Assembly: GCA_029747585.1 (NCBI GenBank) | Contig: JAPEVF010000449.1 | Coordinates: 1-37,167, forward strand | Reading direction: 5' to 3' | DNA from: Pleurotus djamor | Taxonomy: Eukaryota; Basidiomycota; Agaricomycetes; Agaricales; Pleurotaceae | DNA: 37,167 nucleotides | Part shown: positions 1 to 11,058 of the stretch, one piece after another | Position numbering within the stretch: the first letter of the stretch is position 1 | How the letters are laid out: every line of letters begins with the position of its first letter | Position numbers and translations under genes: made by a program | The notes under the pieces: model-generated | Database searches by the model: none | Told to the model about the DNA's origin: nothing | Seen by the model: the letters and a program-made list of their open reading frames with translations, nothing else

Positions 1-588
1 CCAGCCGCGCCGTCTCACGGACATGTTCGTTCTACGACTGTCCCTCATGCTAATCGCACAACTGTCCCCACACGCCATCAACAACATTCGAGCATTAGCA
101 ACCCTCATTCTAGCATATCTGCCAACAATCGGAACGTTGCCTCGACCGACTCCCGGAATGCCGGTTCCTTCAACAAATTCTCCAAGCTAGAGCACCATGA
201 CCACGAGATGAGCAACACGAACCAAACGATGAATAATTCTGGTCTCCCTCTCAAGAAACTCTACGTCAACGTTGCAAAGACTCAGCCTCAAACTCATCAT
301 CAACACCAACGTTCTTCTTCCGACCTCTACAAGAACGATAACCACGGACAACGCAATAATGGTACCTTTACAAGAACTAATCGGCCCACCAGGTCGGATA
401 ATGCTCATGAATCCCCTGTTATGCCGTCACCTACTCTCACATGTGGATCACAGACTCCCTCTACCTTGAGTCCCGCGACTCCTTACTTTGGCTCATTCGC
501 TTCGTCTGACGGAGTCCAAACCCAGGCGAAGGTTTCTATCAACGGCGGTACCATTGAACTGAAGGGTGCGATCAGTGAGCAAGTTTAG
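1..588 (+). CDS. C-terminal part of an unidentified low-complexity protein
   Basis: The frame is open from the first base of the window to a TAG stop at 586-588, so this is the 3' end of a gene that starts outside. The visible ~195 residues are rich in Ser, Thr, Asn, Gln and His, with His/Gln clusters and no globular domain that I recognise. Such tails are common in fungal transcriptional regulators, RNA-binding proteins and signalling proteins, so composition does not identify the family. It converges with the GPI-anchored protein gene; 288 bases separate the two stop codons. I see no intron in this part. The frame is convincing because of its length and biased composition; the function is unknown. 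Confidence 0.6.
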   Translation, partial: PAAPSHGHVRSTTVPHANRTTVPTRHQQHSSISNPHSSISANNRNVASTDSRNAGSFNKFSKLEHHDHEMSNTNQTMNNSGLPLKKLYVNVAKTQPQTHHQHQRSSSDLYKNDNHGQRNNGTFTRTNRPTRSDNAHESPVMPSPTLTCGSQTPSTLSPATPYFGSFASSDGVQTQAKVSINGGTIELKGAISEQV

Positions 589-876
589 CTTTGGTAAAGG
601 TTCTCGGCACACAATCATTACATCACTATTACTCTACACTCGCACCACCCTTGTTATAATACTTCATTCGACTAATATGAAACCTATGTCACTTGCACGG
701 AACTTCTGGGCTTGTGAAGGAGCGACTATAGGGTAGGTATCATTGCAGCACAAGCTATGTACATTCATAGACCTGCGTAATGTCCGTAAAATGCCTCATA
801 AGAAATAACGAAGATCAAGTCCTAAACCAAAAAGTGACTGGGACTAAGCCAGCTAGCTGATGGTACGCGTTGGCTT

Positions 877-1620
877 CTAAGCCAAGAAAGCGAACACAGC
901 AGCAGCAGCACCAGCAACACCAAGAGAGGCCGAGAGCGATGAAGCACCGTTGTTGGTTTGCTCAGCGGGTGCGGCAGAACCAGTTCCGGTTCCGGTTCCA
1001 GCGCTGCTGGCTCCGCCAGTGGGACTAGCACCTCCTGGGATCACGGTAGTGGTAGGGTAAGCGGATCCCAAAGCACGAATTTCAAAGGGCTCAGATTGCG
1101 CATAGACCTACATTCGGCGAGTGAGCATGCAACGTTCCGACGAGGGATTCTGAGAAATTTTCAGGAAAATAACTCACATTGGTCGAGTTGAGAGGATTGG
1201 CGAGTTGGAGGAAGTAGTTTTGCCCAGGCTTGAAGTCGGCTTGTTGACGAGTAATTTCCTTGGAGCAGTCAGCATTGGCCTGGATGCTGATGACAGCTTG
1301 GGGTTGAACGAGGATGGTGGGATCAGTGTTCCCGATGCTGTCCGAAAAAAAAACATGAGTGACAACGTCCGTAAACGTAAGCGGGCTAACAACGAACAGG
1401 ACGGTGTAGTCATTGTTGGGTGGGTTCGTTCTGCACGTCCAGGAGAAGACATTGGCAGACTGGGCGACTGGTGACAAATGAGACCACGATTCGCTAAGAG
1501 AAGCTGTAAAAGATGCTCACCCCACCAGGTCGAAGAACTGGGTGCCGTAATGGCAAACTGGTCCTGCGCAGAGGCAACGGCAGCGACGGCAGCGACGATG
1601 GCGAGAGATTTGGCGAACAT
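877..1620 (-). CDS. Secreted GPI-anchored protein, Kre9/Knh1 N-terminal domain type
   Basis: A small cell-surface protein of a type abundant in basidiomycetes (Ser-Thr-rich, Kre9/Knh1-like N-terminal domain, linked to beta-glucan assembly in yeast; role here inferred). The ATG at 1620 is followed by a signal peptide (MFAKSLAIVAAVAAVASAQ). The hallmark ITAPSSSTWW followed by VAQSANVFSWTC appears when an intron from 1520 to 1468 is removed. A second intron (GTGAGT...TAG) joins NPLNSTN to VYAQSEPFEI. A third short intron near 1325-1370, beginning GTTTAC and ending CAG, is possible but uncertain. The C-terminus has a Gly/Ser/Thr-rich stretch followed by a hydrophobic tail ending FAFLA, the form of a GPI-anchor signal. 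An in-frame TTG at 1638 is not needed as a start. Confidence 0.85.
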
Positions 1621-2124
1621 GGTTGAAGAAAAGAACAATGAACCGACGAAAAGTAGAGTTATAAAGAGTGTGGGTAGTTCACCGTGCTGGGGAAAGAAGA
1701 ACGAGAGAAAATTTGTCGGGCGTTGTTCGGCCCTTTGGCCTGGGTGGGAATTGTGTCACGAGACCGACAGGAGATAGAGACGTCAGTCTTCAAGCTTGAG
1801 CAAGGAAAAAAAAAAGCTACGGAGAAGGCGAAAAATTGTGCAAGCGACGGAGCGTAGGATGACTAAGAAAGCTACGGTAAAAAGCAGGCTATGTAGCTCT
1901 CGAAGTTTGCGGGGTCCTTTCGCACTTTCACGCTTGGACGGTCGTTGGGGAATGGCGCGCACGCACTTAGGTTTTGGATTTCTAGATTCCTTGACGGCCT
2001 GTGCCAGCCGGGTCAGAGGGTACACCACCCACCGCTACCCCAACAGTGATTATTTCCAAAGCAAAGAATGCACTCCGAAATGAGTACTACATGTCCTTTA
2101 GAGAGAGGTATGTCATCTCACTAG
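1621..2124. other. Intergenic, 504 bases
   Basis: This holds the promoter of the GPI-anchored protein gene (start 1620, minus) and the 3' flank of the HAD-kinase gene (stop 2125, minus). Short open frames exist on both strands but have no recognisable protein pattern, splice structure or relation to the neighbours. The minus-strand leader of the GPI gene contains pyrimidine runs. Nothing else is supported. Confidence 0.5.
1659..1663 (-). promoter_or_regulatory. Candidate TATA box of the GPI-anchored protein gene
   Basis: TATAA on the minus strand lies about 40 bases before the ATG at 1620, followed by a pyrimidine-rich leader. Position and sequence fit a TATA box of a strongly expressed wall-protein gene. 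This rests on sequence alone. Confidence 0.35.
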
Positions 2125-3960
2125 CTACCGATGATACCACCCATTCAAATCTTTCAGGAATTGCCTGCCGTCTTTCTCAGATATCGCACCTCTCTTGATT
2201 TGTGCTTCGTACTCAGTAGTGACCATCCACTTAATCCAATAGCGTCTCTACAAAGGCCTTGAGCTTCATGCCGATAGAGTGAGGTGAAAGCTCACATATT
2301 CTTCAGGAGTATAGCTAACTCCGGATCCGCCATCTAACCATACGAGGACATCATTACCGCGTATGTAATGTTTGCCATCCCATTTCATAAGGGCACCGAT
2401 TCCCCTGGATCATCATCGAATACTGGCACCGACGGGAAGAGAAACGAAGCGTACCAGTCCAAAAGTTGCGCCTTTACTGGGTAGTCGCCCTGCATCGTGA
2501 AATTGACGTTCCCCAAGTGCCCATCCCTGAAGAGCTCCCGTGACCCCAAACTCCTGAGACGACGGAAAACACTTACCGGTGCTCAAGCCCATATTTCCGG
2601 ACTATGCTTTCTATTTCGTCGACGGCAAGATGACACCCGATCAAGAGCAGTCTCTTGAAATCTTCGCTGAAAGGATGACGCTGGTACAATGGCGTCTTGT
2701 ACAACGGTGTACCTCCGATCTTTTTCATGGCAAACCACCCAGNTGAAATGCTCGGGGTCGGGGGACTTGAGCTGCCCTACTACGCTGAGATTCCGAACTT
2801 CGAAGGCGACCATCAAGAGGTAGTTATCGTCACTGTTGTTCGGGCTTGGTTTGAAGGGCATCCCTTGCTTGAGGATATGATAGATTTCCAGATATCTTGG
2901 GCGTAACTGAGGCACCCAGTAATTCAGGATCTTCACTACCGCGGTAGAGTCATTGGCCGCATCATGGACTCGAGCGAATTTTCCCTTCCCAAGGAAAGTA
3001 CCAAGAGGTGGTAAACCGTCTTCGAAATAGGGGAGCATGGGTCAGTAAACGATAGCGCACGGAGGAAGGCAGAGAGATGTCATACAGAAAGGGACATTGT
3101 AAGGAGTCGTAGCATCCTGATAGGTAGACCACTTTAATCCTTGGTTCGGATTGACAGTGCGAACGATAACGCCTACTATGCAGGTCAGGTAGTGGTCGAA
3201 GTGGCCCAATCTACACTCACCTAGGTCGCTCTGAAGGCCAGCACTTGAACCATCGCTGTCAATGAGTAGCTTCACAGTGTGAGTTTGATGTCTTGGAGTG
3301 AATAACAATAACATACGATCTCGTTGAAGTTTGCTTGCGACCAGTGTTGGATCTTGCGGAGGGCTTGAGCTTTGTCTGTGACGGCGTCAGGAACAGATGA
3401 CACGAGAACGAGAATCATAATCACCAGTCCCAACTTCAAAGTAAGAAACTAGGTTGATGATAGGTTTCGCCTGTCCATTGGCGTTTGACGCTTTGAAGTA
3501 CCACAAGGCCCTTTCGCAGCTAGTCGATGATGTCAATCACGAGATTACAAAAACAAAGGTAGGGGGAGGAGAACTCACAGTGATCGACTCGGTGTACTGG
3601 TTACAATGGCAATCTTTGAGCCTTGTTCGAGAGCATTTTTGAGAACGGACGGAACGTCACTGTGCAATCTAATCGTATGACCATGTTCACTACGCATAAA
3701 TTCGGTTATTGACCTATTTGAGTGTCAATGATGTGATGTGGCCGTACTTGCGATCACGAAGGACGTGCTCGTCTTCGACCTCCAAGTTGTCTTCGACTTG
3801 TGGAGAAGCCTTTGGCTGCTTTCTCATCCTGTCAGGGTCAAGCTTCCCGCTCCATAGGACGTTACTGTCATTGGCAATTAGTGAGCAACAGCATGATAGG
3901 CTGCGAATGGCAAGGTTCGGATACGTACTCGACCTCTAATGCTATCACCTTGAACCCCAT
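2125..3960 (-). CDS. MDP-1-like HAD domain fused to a kinase-like domain (copy 1)
   Basis: Multi-exon gene starting ATG at 3960 (MGFKVIALEV), stop TAG at 2125-2127. Residues ~1-160 align with the HAD domain of the other array members. Motif I reads E-V-D-N-V instead of D-x-D-x-T, so the usual nucleophilic Asp is Glu. Motif II is IVTST and motif IV is LLIDSDGSS. The C-terminal half is kinase-like: glycine loop GKGKFARVHD, Lys in AVVKIL, catalytic loop RDGHLGNV (Asp plus Asn five residues later) and LLDWGIG in place of DFG. It ends in a conserved tail with RRYWIKW and TTEYEAQIKRGAIS. An N at 2743 breaks the frame; without it the sequence reads FTGW as in the paralogue at 21016-22918. Introns interrupt the gene at the same places as in that paralogue. 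It diverges from the PARP-like fusion at 4959. The substrate is unknown; the HAD part may be non-catalytic. Confidence 0.8.
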
Positions 3961-4958
3961 GTTCGTTGTGGCGAGAATTCTGCCTTGCGGTGGTATTAAG
4001 ACGGTGTCTTAATTGCATCGTCGCGCGATTCGACCGTGGATGACTGTACTAGAAGCTTTCCAGGAAGAAGGTGACTGGTGATGGAAGTTTTCGCGTAAAG
4101 TTTGGGCTGCTGTACCATGGGTCCTGAAGCTAAAGGTTAAGCTTGGTCCGTCGTCGAGGCTTCAATCGAAAGGCAGCAAAAGAAGCTAGACTTCGAGGGT
4201 ATGTATCGAGGTTCGTCGTTGGAGCCAGTGTCTCTAACTATGGTTCAAAGCTACTTACCCGAATCATTGCCTTGCTCTAGGTAGGTGCGAAGACAGTATT
4301 TCAGCCATTCCCGAAACGCACATGGTATTTTCGAACTTCTTAATTGACGGATATTGGAATGGATGGAATCGTGCAAGAAATCGAATTGGTAGCGGGAAGT
4401 CAAGGCAAGCACTGGAGTTCGTGCACAGAAGAAAAGAAATCGTACCCCTGATGTTGCTTGTCCCGCTTAGGAGACTGATTTCCACGATGCGGACTTTTTT
4501 TTAATTACTAGTGGCCTACTTCCTACTTGCTCTGACTCGGACATCACTAGCATTGCGTGCGCTTCGCTTCTAAGGAATCGATGTATCCGAGGTTATCTTA
4601 CCTTTGTGCTGCATTGTCCATATGGCATCAACACATTTGCCCCGTTGTATCAAAGCCACAACCAGGCGATGCACATGCGGTCGTCTCATGCTTTTCATCG
4701 GCTTTTCATATCGCTTCGCTTGACACTCGATGTAGACTAATGAGCATGCCGACATCGGGGGCTTCTTTGAACTCTCTCCCAGTAAATCGGTTCAACCGCA
4801 TACTCTCCACTCCTTGGTTGCTTCGCAGGGAAAGACTTTTACTAGATCAGCAATGCGGTCTCGGGGCATAGCAAGTTCCTACATGCTCACTTCGGTTTGA
4901 TTGGACTGGCTTGATTTAAGTACTCTCAAGCTACAGGCTCGAGTACCCAAGCACAACT
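3961..4958. other. Divergent intergenic region, 998 bases
   Basis: Region between two divergent start codons: HAD-kinase copy 1 (minus, 3960) and the first HAD-PARP-like gene (plus, 4959). It must hold both promoters. Open frames up to about 100 codons occur (for example 4557-4871 plus), but they have no signature residues, no resemblance to array members and no splice structure. No clear TATA box or repeat was found. Confidence 0.5.
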
Positions 4959-6663
4959 ATGTTTCCCAAAATCATTGCTCTTGACACGGAGTGCGTATCC
5001 ATATATCCCTAGGCTCAACGACTTTCTCAACGTTTCTCAACAGTTGGACCATCTTCTGGGGCTGGCTCGATGGCAATAAATGGGGGAAAGGTTCAGGAGC
5101 GGCATCCACTCTCGAAGACAATATCAAGCAGAAAGACTTTTGGGATATCTACGACAAAACGTATGGTGACATCCTTACTTGATCCTCCGATTGTAACCGT
5201 TCGTTTGAACTCACAATTCATTAGAAACCCCAAAAACAAATGTGGCATGTTCGCTGACGTGCCCGATATCATTGGTGATATTTTGAAGAACGGCGCGAAG
5301 CTAGCCATTGTTTCGCGTAACAAGCACAAGTCTCTGTGAGTTTCCGTTTGAATCTGTATCTTTGCGCGCTAACTCACGNTAACTCAACCATTTCCGTCTG
5401 CATAGGTGCGATCGAGCTCTTTGGCATTGGAAGGCACAAGACGGCAAGGGAGGTTACAAACCCATCATCGAACTCGTCACGTANAACGAAATCTATGACA
5501 GTATGTGCAATCTGGAGCTCTCTCGCACTTCGCTTTCTGACGACGGTTTTCAGAGGACCCGGTTACGCATTTTAATAAGATCCATTCGTATGACACTAAC
5601 GTCTACTATTCCGATATGGTCTGTTTTCCCGTGACTCAAGCGCATTCGTGGATTGATCGTGCTTTCACAGCTCTATTTTGACGATGATGCTACGAGCAAT
5701 ATTGTCGAGATGATGATTGGTGCGACCATCTCGCTTTTATCCTCCCGCTTCTGAGCACCGATATCTCCAACTTCAGGTGTCACGTTTCAGGTTTCCAGAG
5801 ATCAGAAAGGGCTGACCTGGGCCAACTACAAGGAGGGTCTCGAAGTATGGCGGCGTAACAAGAGCATCATAACGCCGTGGAAGGGGCTGAAAGTTTCATC
5901 GTACCCGAAGGCTAAATTTATTGGTTACTCGGGTATGGATATCGATACCATCAAGCTATTGGAGAAGGGTTGGCGTAGGCACGATAGGAAGGAGGCTGCG
6001 CGGTATGGATTCGCCGTCTATATTGCTGATAACCCTGCTATGTATGTCTTCCACTTGGGTCATAACGATCATCGGACACTAACCCATAATACTCTAGTGC
6101 GGAGTACTTCAATCGCTGGATAAAATATGCCTTTGGAGGGGAGTCTGCAGAGACGGTTGTCTGCAAGCTGTACGCCCGAGACGGTGAGATTTGGGACAAG
6201 CTGAACAAGGTAAGTGAGGACGTGAGAATCCCATGTCTACGATTCTGACCGTCTCTGTTAGATCTGGGTAGCAGATGACACCACCCTCAAGACGGACGAG
6301 AAAGGCAAGGCATTCGATGTTGCCTGGAGTCAAGAAGATCGAGACCGCCTGGTTGCTTCGTGGGGCGTACATAAACCCTACGTCCTTTTTTCAAGACACC
6401 CGAATATGGACAACTGGAAGCAGCCGAACATGACCCCATTCCCCGTACCCGATCTCAAACGATGGAACGAAATGGTCGTTTATCCGCAAATTCAGGAAGC
6501 ACAACTTCTGGCAGTAAGGATGAGCCAGAGTGAGCTAGAGCATGATATGAGGAATGGGGTGCATTTGCACTATGAGAAGAAGCTGAAGGAATGGAATATC
6601 AAGACCCCTCACGAGACCGTTGCTGAGTTGGCAAAATATGGAGAGTCGTCCGAGTTCCATTGA
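4959..6663 (+). CDS. MDP-1-like HAD domain fused to a PARP-like ART domain (copy 1)
   Basis: Nine exons giving about 410 residues, start ATG 4959, stop TGA 6661-6663. HAD part: motif I spans the first splice site and reads D-T-D-W-T in IIALDTDWTIFWG; motif II Ser is in AIVSRN; motif IV is LYFDDDATSN. All expected catalytic positions are present. The family model is magnesium-dependent phosphatase 1 (Acid_PPase), a soluble HAD phosphatase. C-terminal part (~160-410): FIGYSGMD, then AARYGFAVYIADNPA, then RWNEMVVYPQIQ. The order and spacing match the PARP-type H-Y-E scheme (LWHGS, GIYFAD, NEYIVYD), with the His position not conserved. That assignment is my inference. The N at 5484 lies in a Tyr codon and keeps the frame. 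It is the first of two head-to-tail copies and diverges from the HAD-kinase gene. Confidence 0.8.
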
Positions 6664-7282
6664 AAGGCCACCGAAATAAGGTAGATGTTCCTCTACATAC
6701 ATAGTCTGTAGCATCCTTTTCAGGTCTCCGTTGATATCGTGTATCCTGCATCGACTGCCCCTGTTTACTCCTAACGTTTGGTTCTGAACCGAAAAATTCC
6801 CGAAGCACCTCACCCACACTACCAAGTTGAGGTAGTATGCCCAATGGCACTCTGGCTAGCACGCGTACGACAAATTGAGCCTATCAACTCGGACATTCAT
6901 TCCTCCTTAGACTTCCTTGCTAAACTAGAAGCTCAGCATTGATGCAGATGCATGATGGACGACCCCTCCATACGCTCTTCTGAGTAATCCATATACTATC
7001 TCTCCGACCTCGCGCACCGGAAGGACCCCAACGCCTTTTAAACGTCTGAGTCTTTATCAATAACCCTGACTGTCTTCTTCGGCTCGAGAACGAAGGGGGT
7101 TCCGAAGAGAAGACCATACCGCGTACGCTCCGAACGAACTTCGTACTTCTGGGGCTTGAACTGACCTTGCATAAGTTATTAAGTACTCAGTGCACTACAA
7201 GGGAATGCTCGCCCTCTTGGGAAGAAACGATATCATCCAGTTGGCTTCCACTTACGACCAAGACTGGTAAAACGACTTGATC
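6664..7282. other. Intergenic, 619 bases
   Basis: Spacer between two head-to-tail HAD-PARP-like genes, holding the 3' end of the first and the promoter of the second. No open frame here resembles the neighbours, and no repeat or RNA gene is visible. Confidence 0.5.
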
Positions 7283-8989
7283 ATGTTCCCAAAAGTTGTC
7301 GCACTTGACACAGAGTACGTCGCTCTCTGACTGCTGTAATTAGTGTGACTTATTTGTGAGTGGGCTAGCTGGACCCTCTTCTGGGGATGGTTGAACCCCG
7401 ATCGGTGGGGAAAAGGCCCCAACGCTTCTTCACATATTGAAGACAACATCAAACAGAAGGATTTCTGGGACCTTTACGATAAGAGGTGTGCATCATTGCT
7501 CGTGAACATTTTCATCCTTCAATTTCACGCGGATACATATAGCAACCCGAACAATCGATGTGGGATGTTCGCAGATGCTCCAGAGATCATTGGGGACATC
7601 TTGAAGCATGGCGCAAAGCTCGCGATTGTGTCGAGGAGTAAGAGCAAGGCGCTGTGAGTAGCTGCACCCGATATTCAATGCTCAGAGAGTTGACTTTGGG
7701 CTTCCTCTATCCTCTTTCTCCGTTTGTAAATAGTTCAGACCGTGCTTTGTGGCACTGGAAGGCCCCAGATGCCAAAGGAAATTATCGACCGATAATCGAA
7801 TTGGCCACGTATGATGAGGTGTACGATGGTGAGCTCTTTGTCTTCGAGTTATGTCCATTGCCTGACCGCAGGTGGGCTTTGTAGATGACAAAGTGAAGCA
7901 TTTCAACAAGATCCATTCGTATGACACCAAGGTGGTTTACTCCGACATGGTACGTAAATGCACCACCTCCTTTACTCCCAATTTAACACATCTATCCATA
8001 GATACTATTCGATGACGAGGCCACGAATAATACCGTAGAGATGATGATAGGTTTGTCCATCTCCTGAGTACCCTCCACAAAATCAGCTAATTGTTTACCG
8101 TAGGTGTTACCTTCCAAGTCTGTCGCGACCAGAAGGGCCTCACTTGGGCCAACTACAGAGAAGGAATTGAGACGTGGCGCCGTAACAAGGCCATTATTAC
8201 ACCATGGGCTGGTCTCAAGGTTTCGGCATATCCTCACGCACGGTTGATTGGATACTCAGGCATGGATATCGAGACCATCAAGCTCTTGGAGAAGGGTTGG
8301 AGAAGACACGATCGGAAGGAGGCAGCGAGGTATGGTTTCGCTGTTTACGTCGCCGACAATCCCGCGATGTCAGTCATCTTCGTCTACGAATCGGCACCCT
8401 GGATGTACCACTCACTTACTGTGATTGTAGAGCGAAGTATTTCAAGGATTGGATCAAGTACGCCTTCGGAGGGAGTGCGGCCGAGACGATCGTATGCAAA
8501 ATTTATGCTCGAGATGGATCGGTCTGGGATCGTTTGAATAAAGTAAGTCAAACTGCTTTCCCCGGGGCCCTTCTCTCTCTCCTTTCCTTTTAACACTCTT
8601 CGACCCGTCAGGTTTGGGCCTCAGAACACACAACTCTCAAAACAGAGGTGACCAAAAGTGCATTCGAAATCGCGTGGAGTCAAGAGGATCGCGACCAGAT
8701 AGTGTCGAATTGGGGTGTTCAGAAACCATACGTCCTATTTTCCCGACATGGAAATATGGGTGGTGATTTCCCAGTTCCTGCTGGACAACGATGGAACGAA
8801 ATGGTGGTTTATCCCCAGATTCAGGAAGCTCAGCTGCTCACTGTGAGGCTTAGTGATGCAGAGTTGAATGCCGAGATCAATCGTGGGGTTCATTTGCATT
8901 ACGAGCAGAAGATCAAGGAGTGGGGGATCAAGGTTCCCCAAGAGGCGATAGGGGATTGGAACGCCCATGGCGAATCGGGATTCCGCTGA
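7283..8989 (+). CDS. MDP-1-like HAD domain fused to a PARP-like ART domain (copy 2)
   Basis: The best-resolved member. Exons: 7283-7314, 7369-7485, 7543-7653, 7734-7828, 7885-7949, 8002-8050, 8104-8368, 8431-8542, 8612-8989, giving 407 residues. HAD motifs are complete: D9 and D11 in VVALDTDWTLFWG, Ser near 80 in AIVSRSK, and LFDDEATNN near 142. The HAD domain ends with a GVTFQV strand and GLTWANYREGIETWRRN, as in the MDP-1 family. PARP-like part: LIGYSGMD (~206), RYGFAVYVADNPA with Tyr ~238, and RWNEMVVYPQIQEA with Glu ~345. The Cys of the usual LCDRALW is Ser here. No signal peptide or membrane segment is seen, so it is probably cytosolic or nuclear. It is a tandem duplicate of the upstream gene and converges on the gene at 9344. 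Confidence 0.85.
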
Positions 8990-9343
8990 TGACCATGAAG
9001 AATGGACGTTCCTATCTGTATAGGATAGAGAACAGTTGTGCATTGTTGTGAAATTGACCACCTAGAAAACCTGGCAGCGGACGGGCGATAAATGTCCTGG
9101 GATGAGGCGAGCAGTCGCTCTCATGGTAGGTGGCCAGCAGATTGTGTTCCTCTGTTCCTGGAGTCTCGAGCGTACGTCACGCTGGGCGCGACTCGAATTT
9201 GCCGATACTTGGCGTGAACAGGTCAAAGATGTTACTCCGTATGAGCGAGAGCACGAAGATGAAGATGGAAACATGTTGAATACAGCCATGCGGAACTAAA
9301 ATATCACAACGGCCATAATGGCTGTTGGACGACTTGGAGTGAA
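8990..9343. other. Convergent intergenic region, 354 bases
   Basis: Region between the stop codons of two converging HAD-PARP-like genes. A 65-codon open frame at 9102-9299 (plus) has no recognisable pattern. It probably contains the two 3' ends only. Confidence 0.5.
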
Positions 9344-11058
9344 CTACACAAAAATGGCGCTTTCCTTGTGCTTCTGGAAGTCCGCCCAAGCACTTGGAGG
9401 GATATGTATGTTCCACTCCTTGATTTTTCGCTCGTAATGCTGGTGTTTCCCCGGATTCCCAACGTCTAGGGTGAGAGCGCTGTCCTCCATACGCAGGGTC
9501 AACAACTGTGCTTCCTGGATTTGCCCATATACGACCATTTCGTTCCACCGACCAGGTTTTCGGACAGGGAATCGGCCTCCCATGTTGAAGTGACGGGAGA
9601 AGAGAACGTATGGCTTTTGGACGCCCCAGGAGGCGACTAATTCATCGCGCTTGTTTTGGATTTGAGCGATTGTACAGGGATTGCCGTTGACGTTCGTTTG
9701 GGGCGCTGTTTCGGGTACCCAAACCTAGAGTAGCAGTGATAAGCACGCACACATAACGCTGTAGAATTCGAGGGGTCATCAAACCTTTTTCAACGCCTTC
9801 CACTGCTCTTCATTTCTTGCAAATAGAGCACAGACCATTGTCTTTGCTTTGCTCTTACCGTGCGCATACTTGATCCAGTCGCTGAAGTATTTTGCACTGG
9901 AAGGATATCAATGTGATTGTAAGGCCATGGAATCGAGGAGGAGAGTTAACGAGACGTACATGGCAGGATCGTCTGTGATGTAACATGCGTATCCCCAGCG
10001 CGCGGCTTCCTTCCGATCGTGCTTTCTCCATCCCTTTTCGAGCAGTTCGATGGATTCCATGTCCATACCAGAATACCCGAGGAAGAGAGGTTTAGTGTAG
10101 CTGCTGAGGTTCAGATCAACGAAAGGTGTGACGATACTCCGGTTTCGACGCCACGTTTCGATGCCAGCTTTGTACGTTGCCATAGTGAGGCCTTTGGTAC
10201 CTTGTACAAGTTGGAAGGTCACGCCTGCGACACAGCAGTTAGGCCCAAGTTAGGCCTTCGAATATCCAAACCAAGGTGAGATGGGTTCACGAACCAACCA
10301 TCATTTCTACGATGTCACTGGAGGGGTCGTCATCGAAGAATATCTATAAACTGTTTAGCACAATATGATCATTTACATTGTCATGGATGGAAGCGCACCA
10401 TATCGGAGTAAGTAGTGCTGGTGTTATATGAATGAATCGCATCGAAATGGTGCACCACATCCTCTGCGGAAGCACGGGAAAGAGGTATGAAGCTATATAA
10501 AGATGGGTTGAAGGGCTGGCTTACTATCAGAGTTCTCATCGTAGCTGACAAGGTCAATGATCGACTTGGAGTGCCCGTTTGCATCTGGAGCTTTCCAGTA
10601 CCAGAGAGCTCGGTCACACCTTATTCGATCTTTAATACAGCGGATTGGGGAGGGAAGGTTACAACGTACATAGCCTTGTTCTGGCTATGGCAGACGATCG
10701 CAAGCTTAGCGCCGTGTTTGAGGATATCTTCAACAATAGTTGGAATGTCAGGATGCATCCCACATTTGACGACCGGGTTGCTGAGCAGGATATATTTGCA
10801 CGTGAGGAACACTAGTGAATGCGAGAATTGGATACAGGTTAGTGTACCTTTGATCGTAGAGGTCCCAGGTATTTTGCTGCATGATGTTATCTTCCACGTT
10901 CGGAGAACGTCCACGGCCTTTTCCCCAACGACGAGGATTGAGTTCACCCCAAAAGATGGTTCCACTACGGCAGCGTAGAAAAATTAAGCATTAGTTGTAA
11001 GAAGACGGAGGAAAGCGTACAGGGTATCGAGAGCGACAACTTTAGGGAAGGGCTGCAT
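9344..11058 (-). CDS. MDP-1-like HAD domain fused to a PARP-like ART domain (copy 3)
   Basis: Start ATG 11058 (MQPFPKVVALDT), stop TAG 9344-9346, nine exons at the positions used by the other copies. After splicing, motif I reads D-T-L-G-T, so the second (acid/base) Asp is Leu. Motif II reads IVCHSQ with Cys where others have Ser. Motif IV IFFDDDPSSD is kept. The C-terminal domain is well conserved: LFLGYSGMD, ARWGYACYITDDPA and RWNEMVVYGQIQEA. It is closest to the copy at 23480, with which it shares VQGTKGLTM/VRGTKGLTM-type wording and the IVCHSQ variant. The HAD domain may have lost phosphatase activity while the C-terminal domain is under constraint. Both strands of evidence, splice sites and paralogue alignment, support one intact gene. 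Confidence 0.8.

Noticed and set aside
2583..3038. Premature stop and altered C-terminus in HAD-kinase copy 1
   Set aside because: Caused by the N at 2743; without it the frame continues with clear similarity to copy 2, so it is not called a pseudogene.
4557..4871. 104-codon open frame between the first divergent gene pair
   Set aside because: No conserved motif, no resemblance to array members, and it lies where both promoters must be. Likely chance.
7283..8989. Motif I of this and two other copies first read as D-T-E because the exon ends in GA before the intron
   Set aside because: The codon is split by the intron; with the acceptor base it is GAC or GAT (Asp) at 7283, 4959, 28461 and 30773. 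Only 23480 and 26703 give Glu and 9344 gives Leu.
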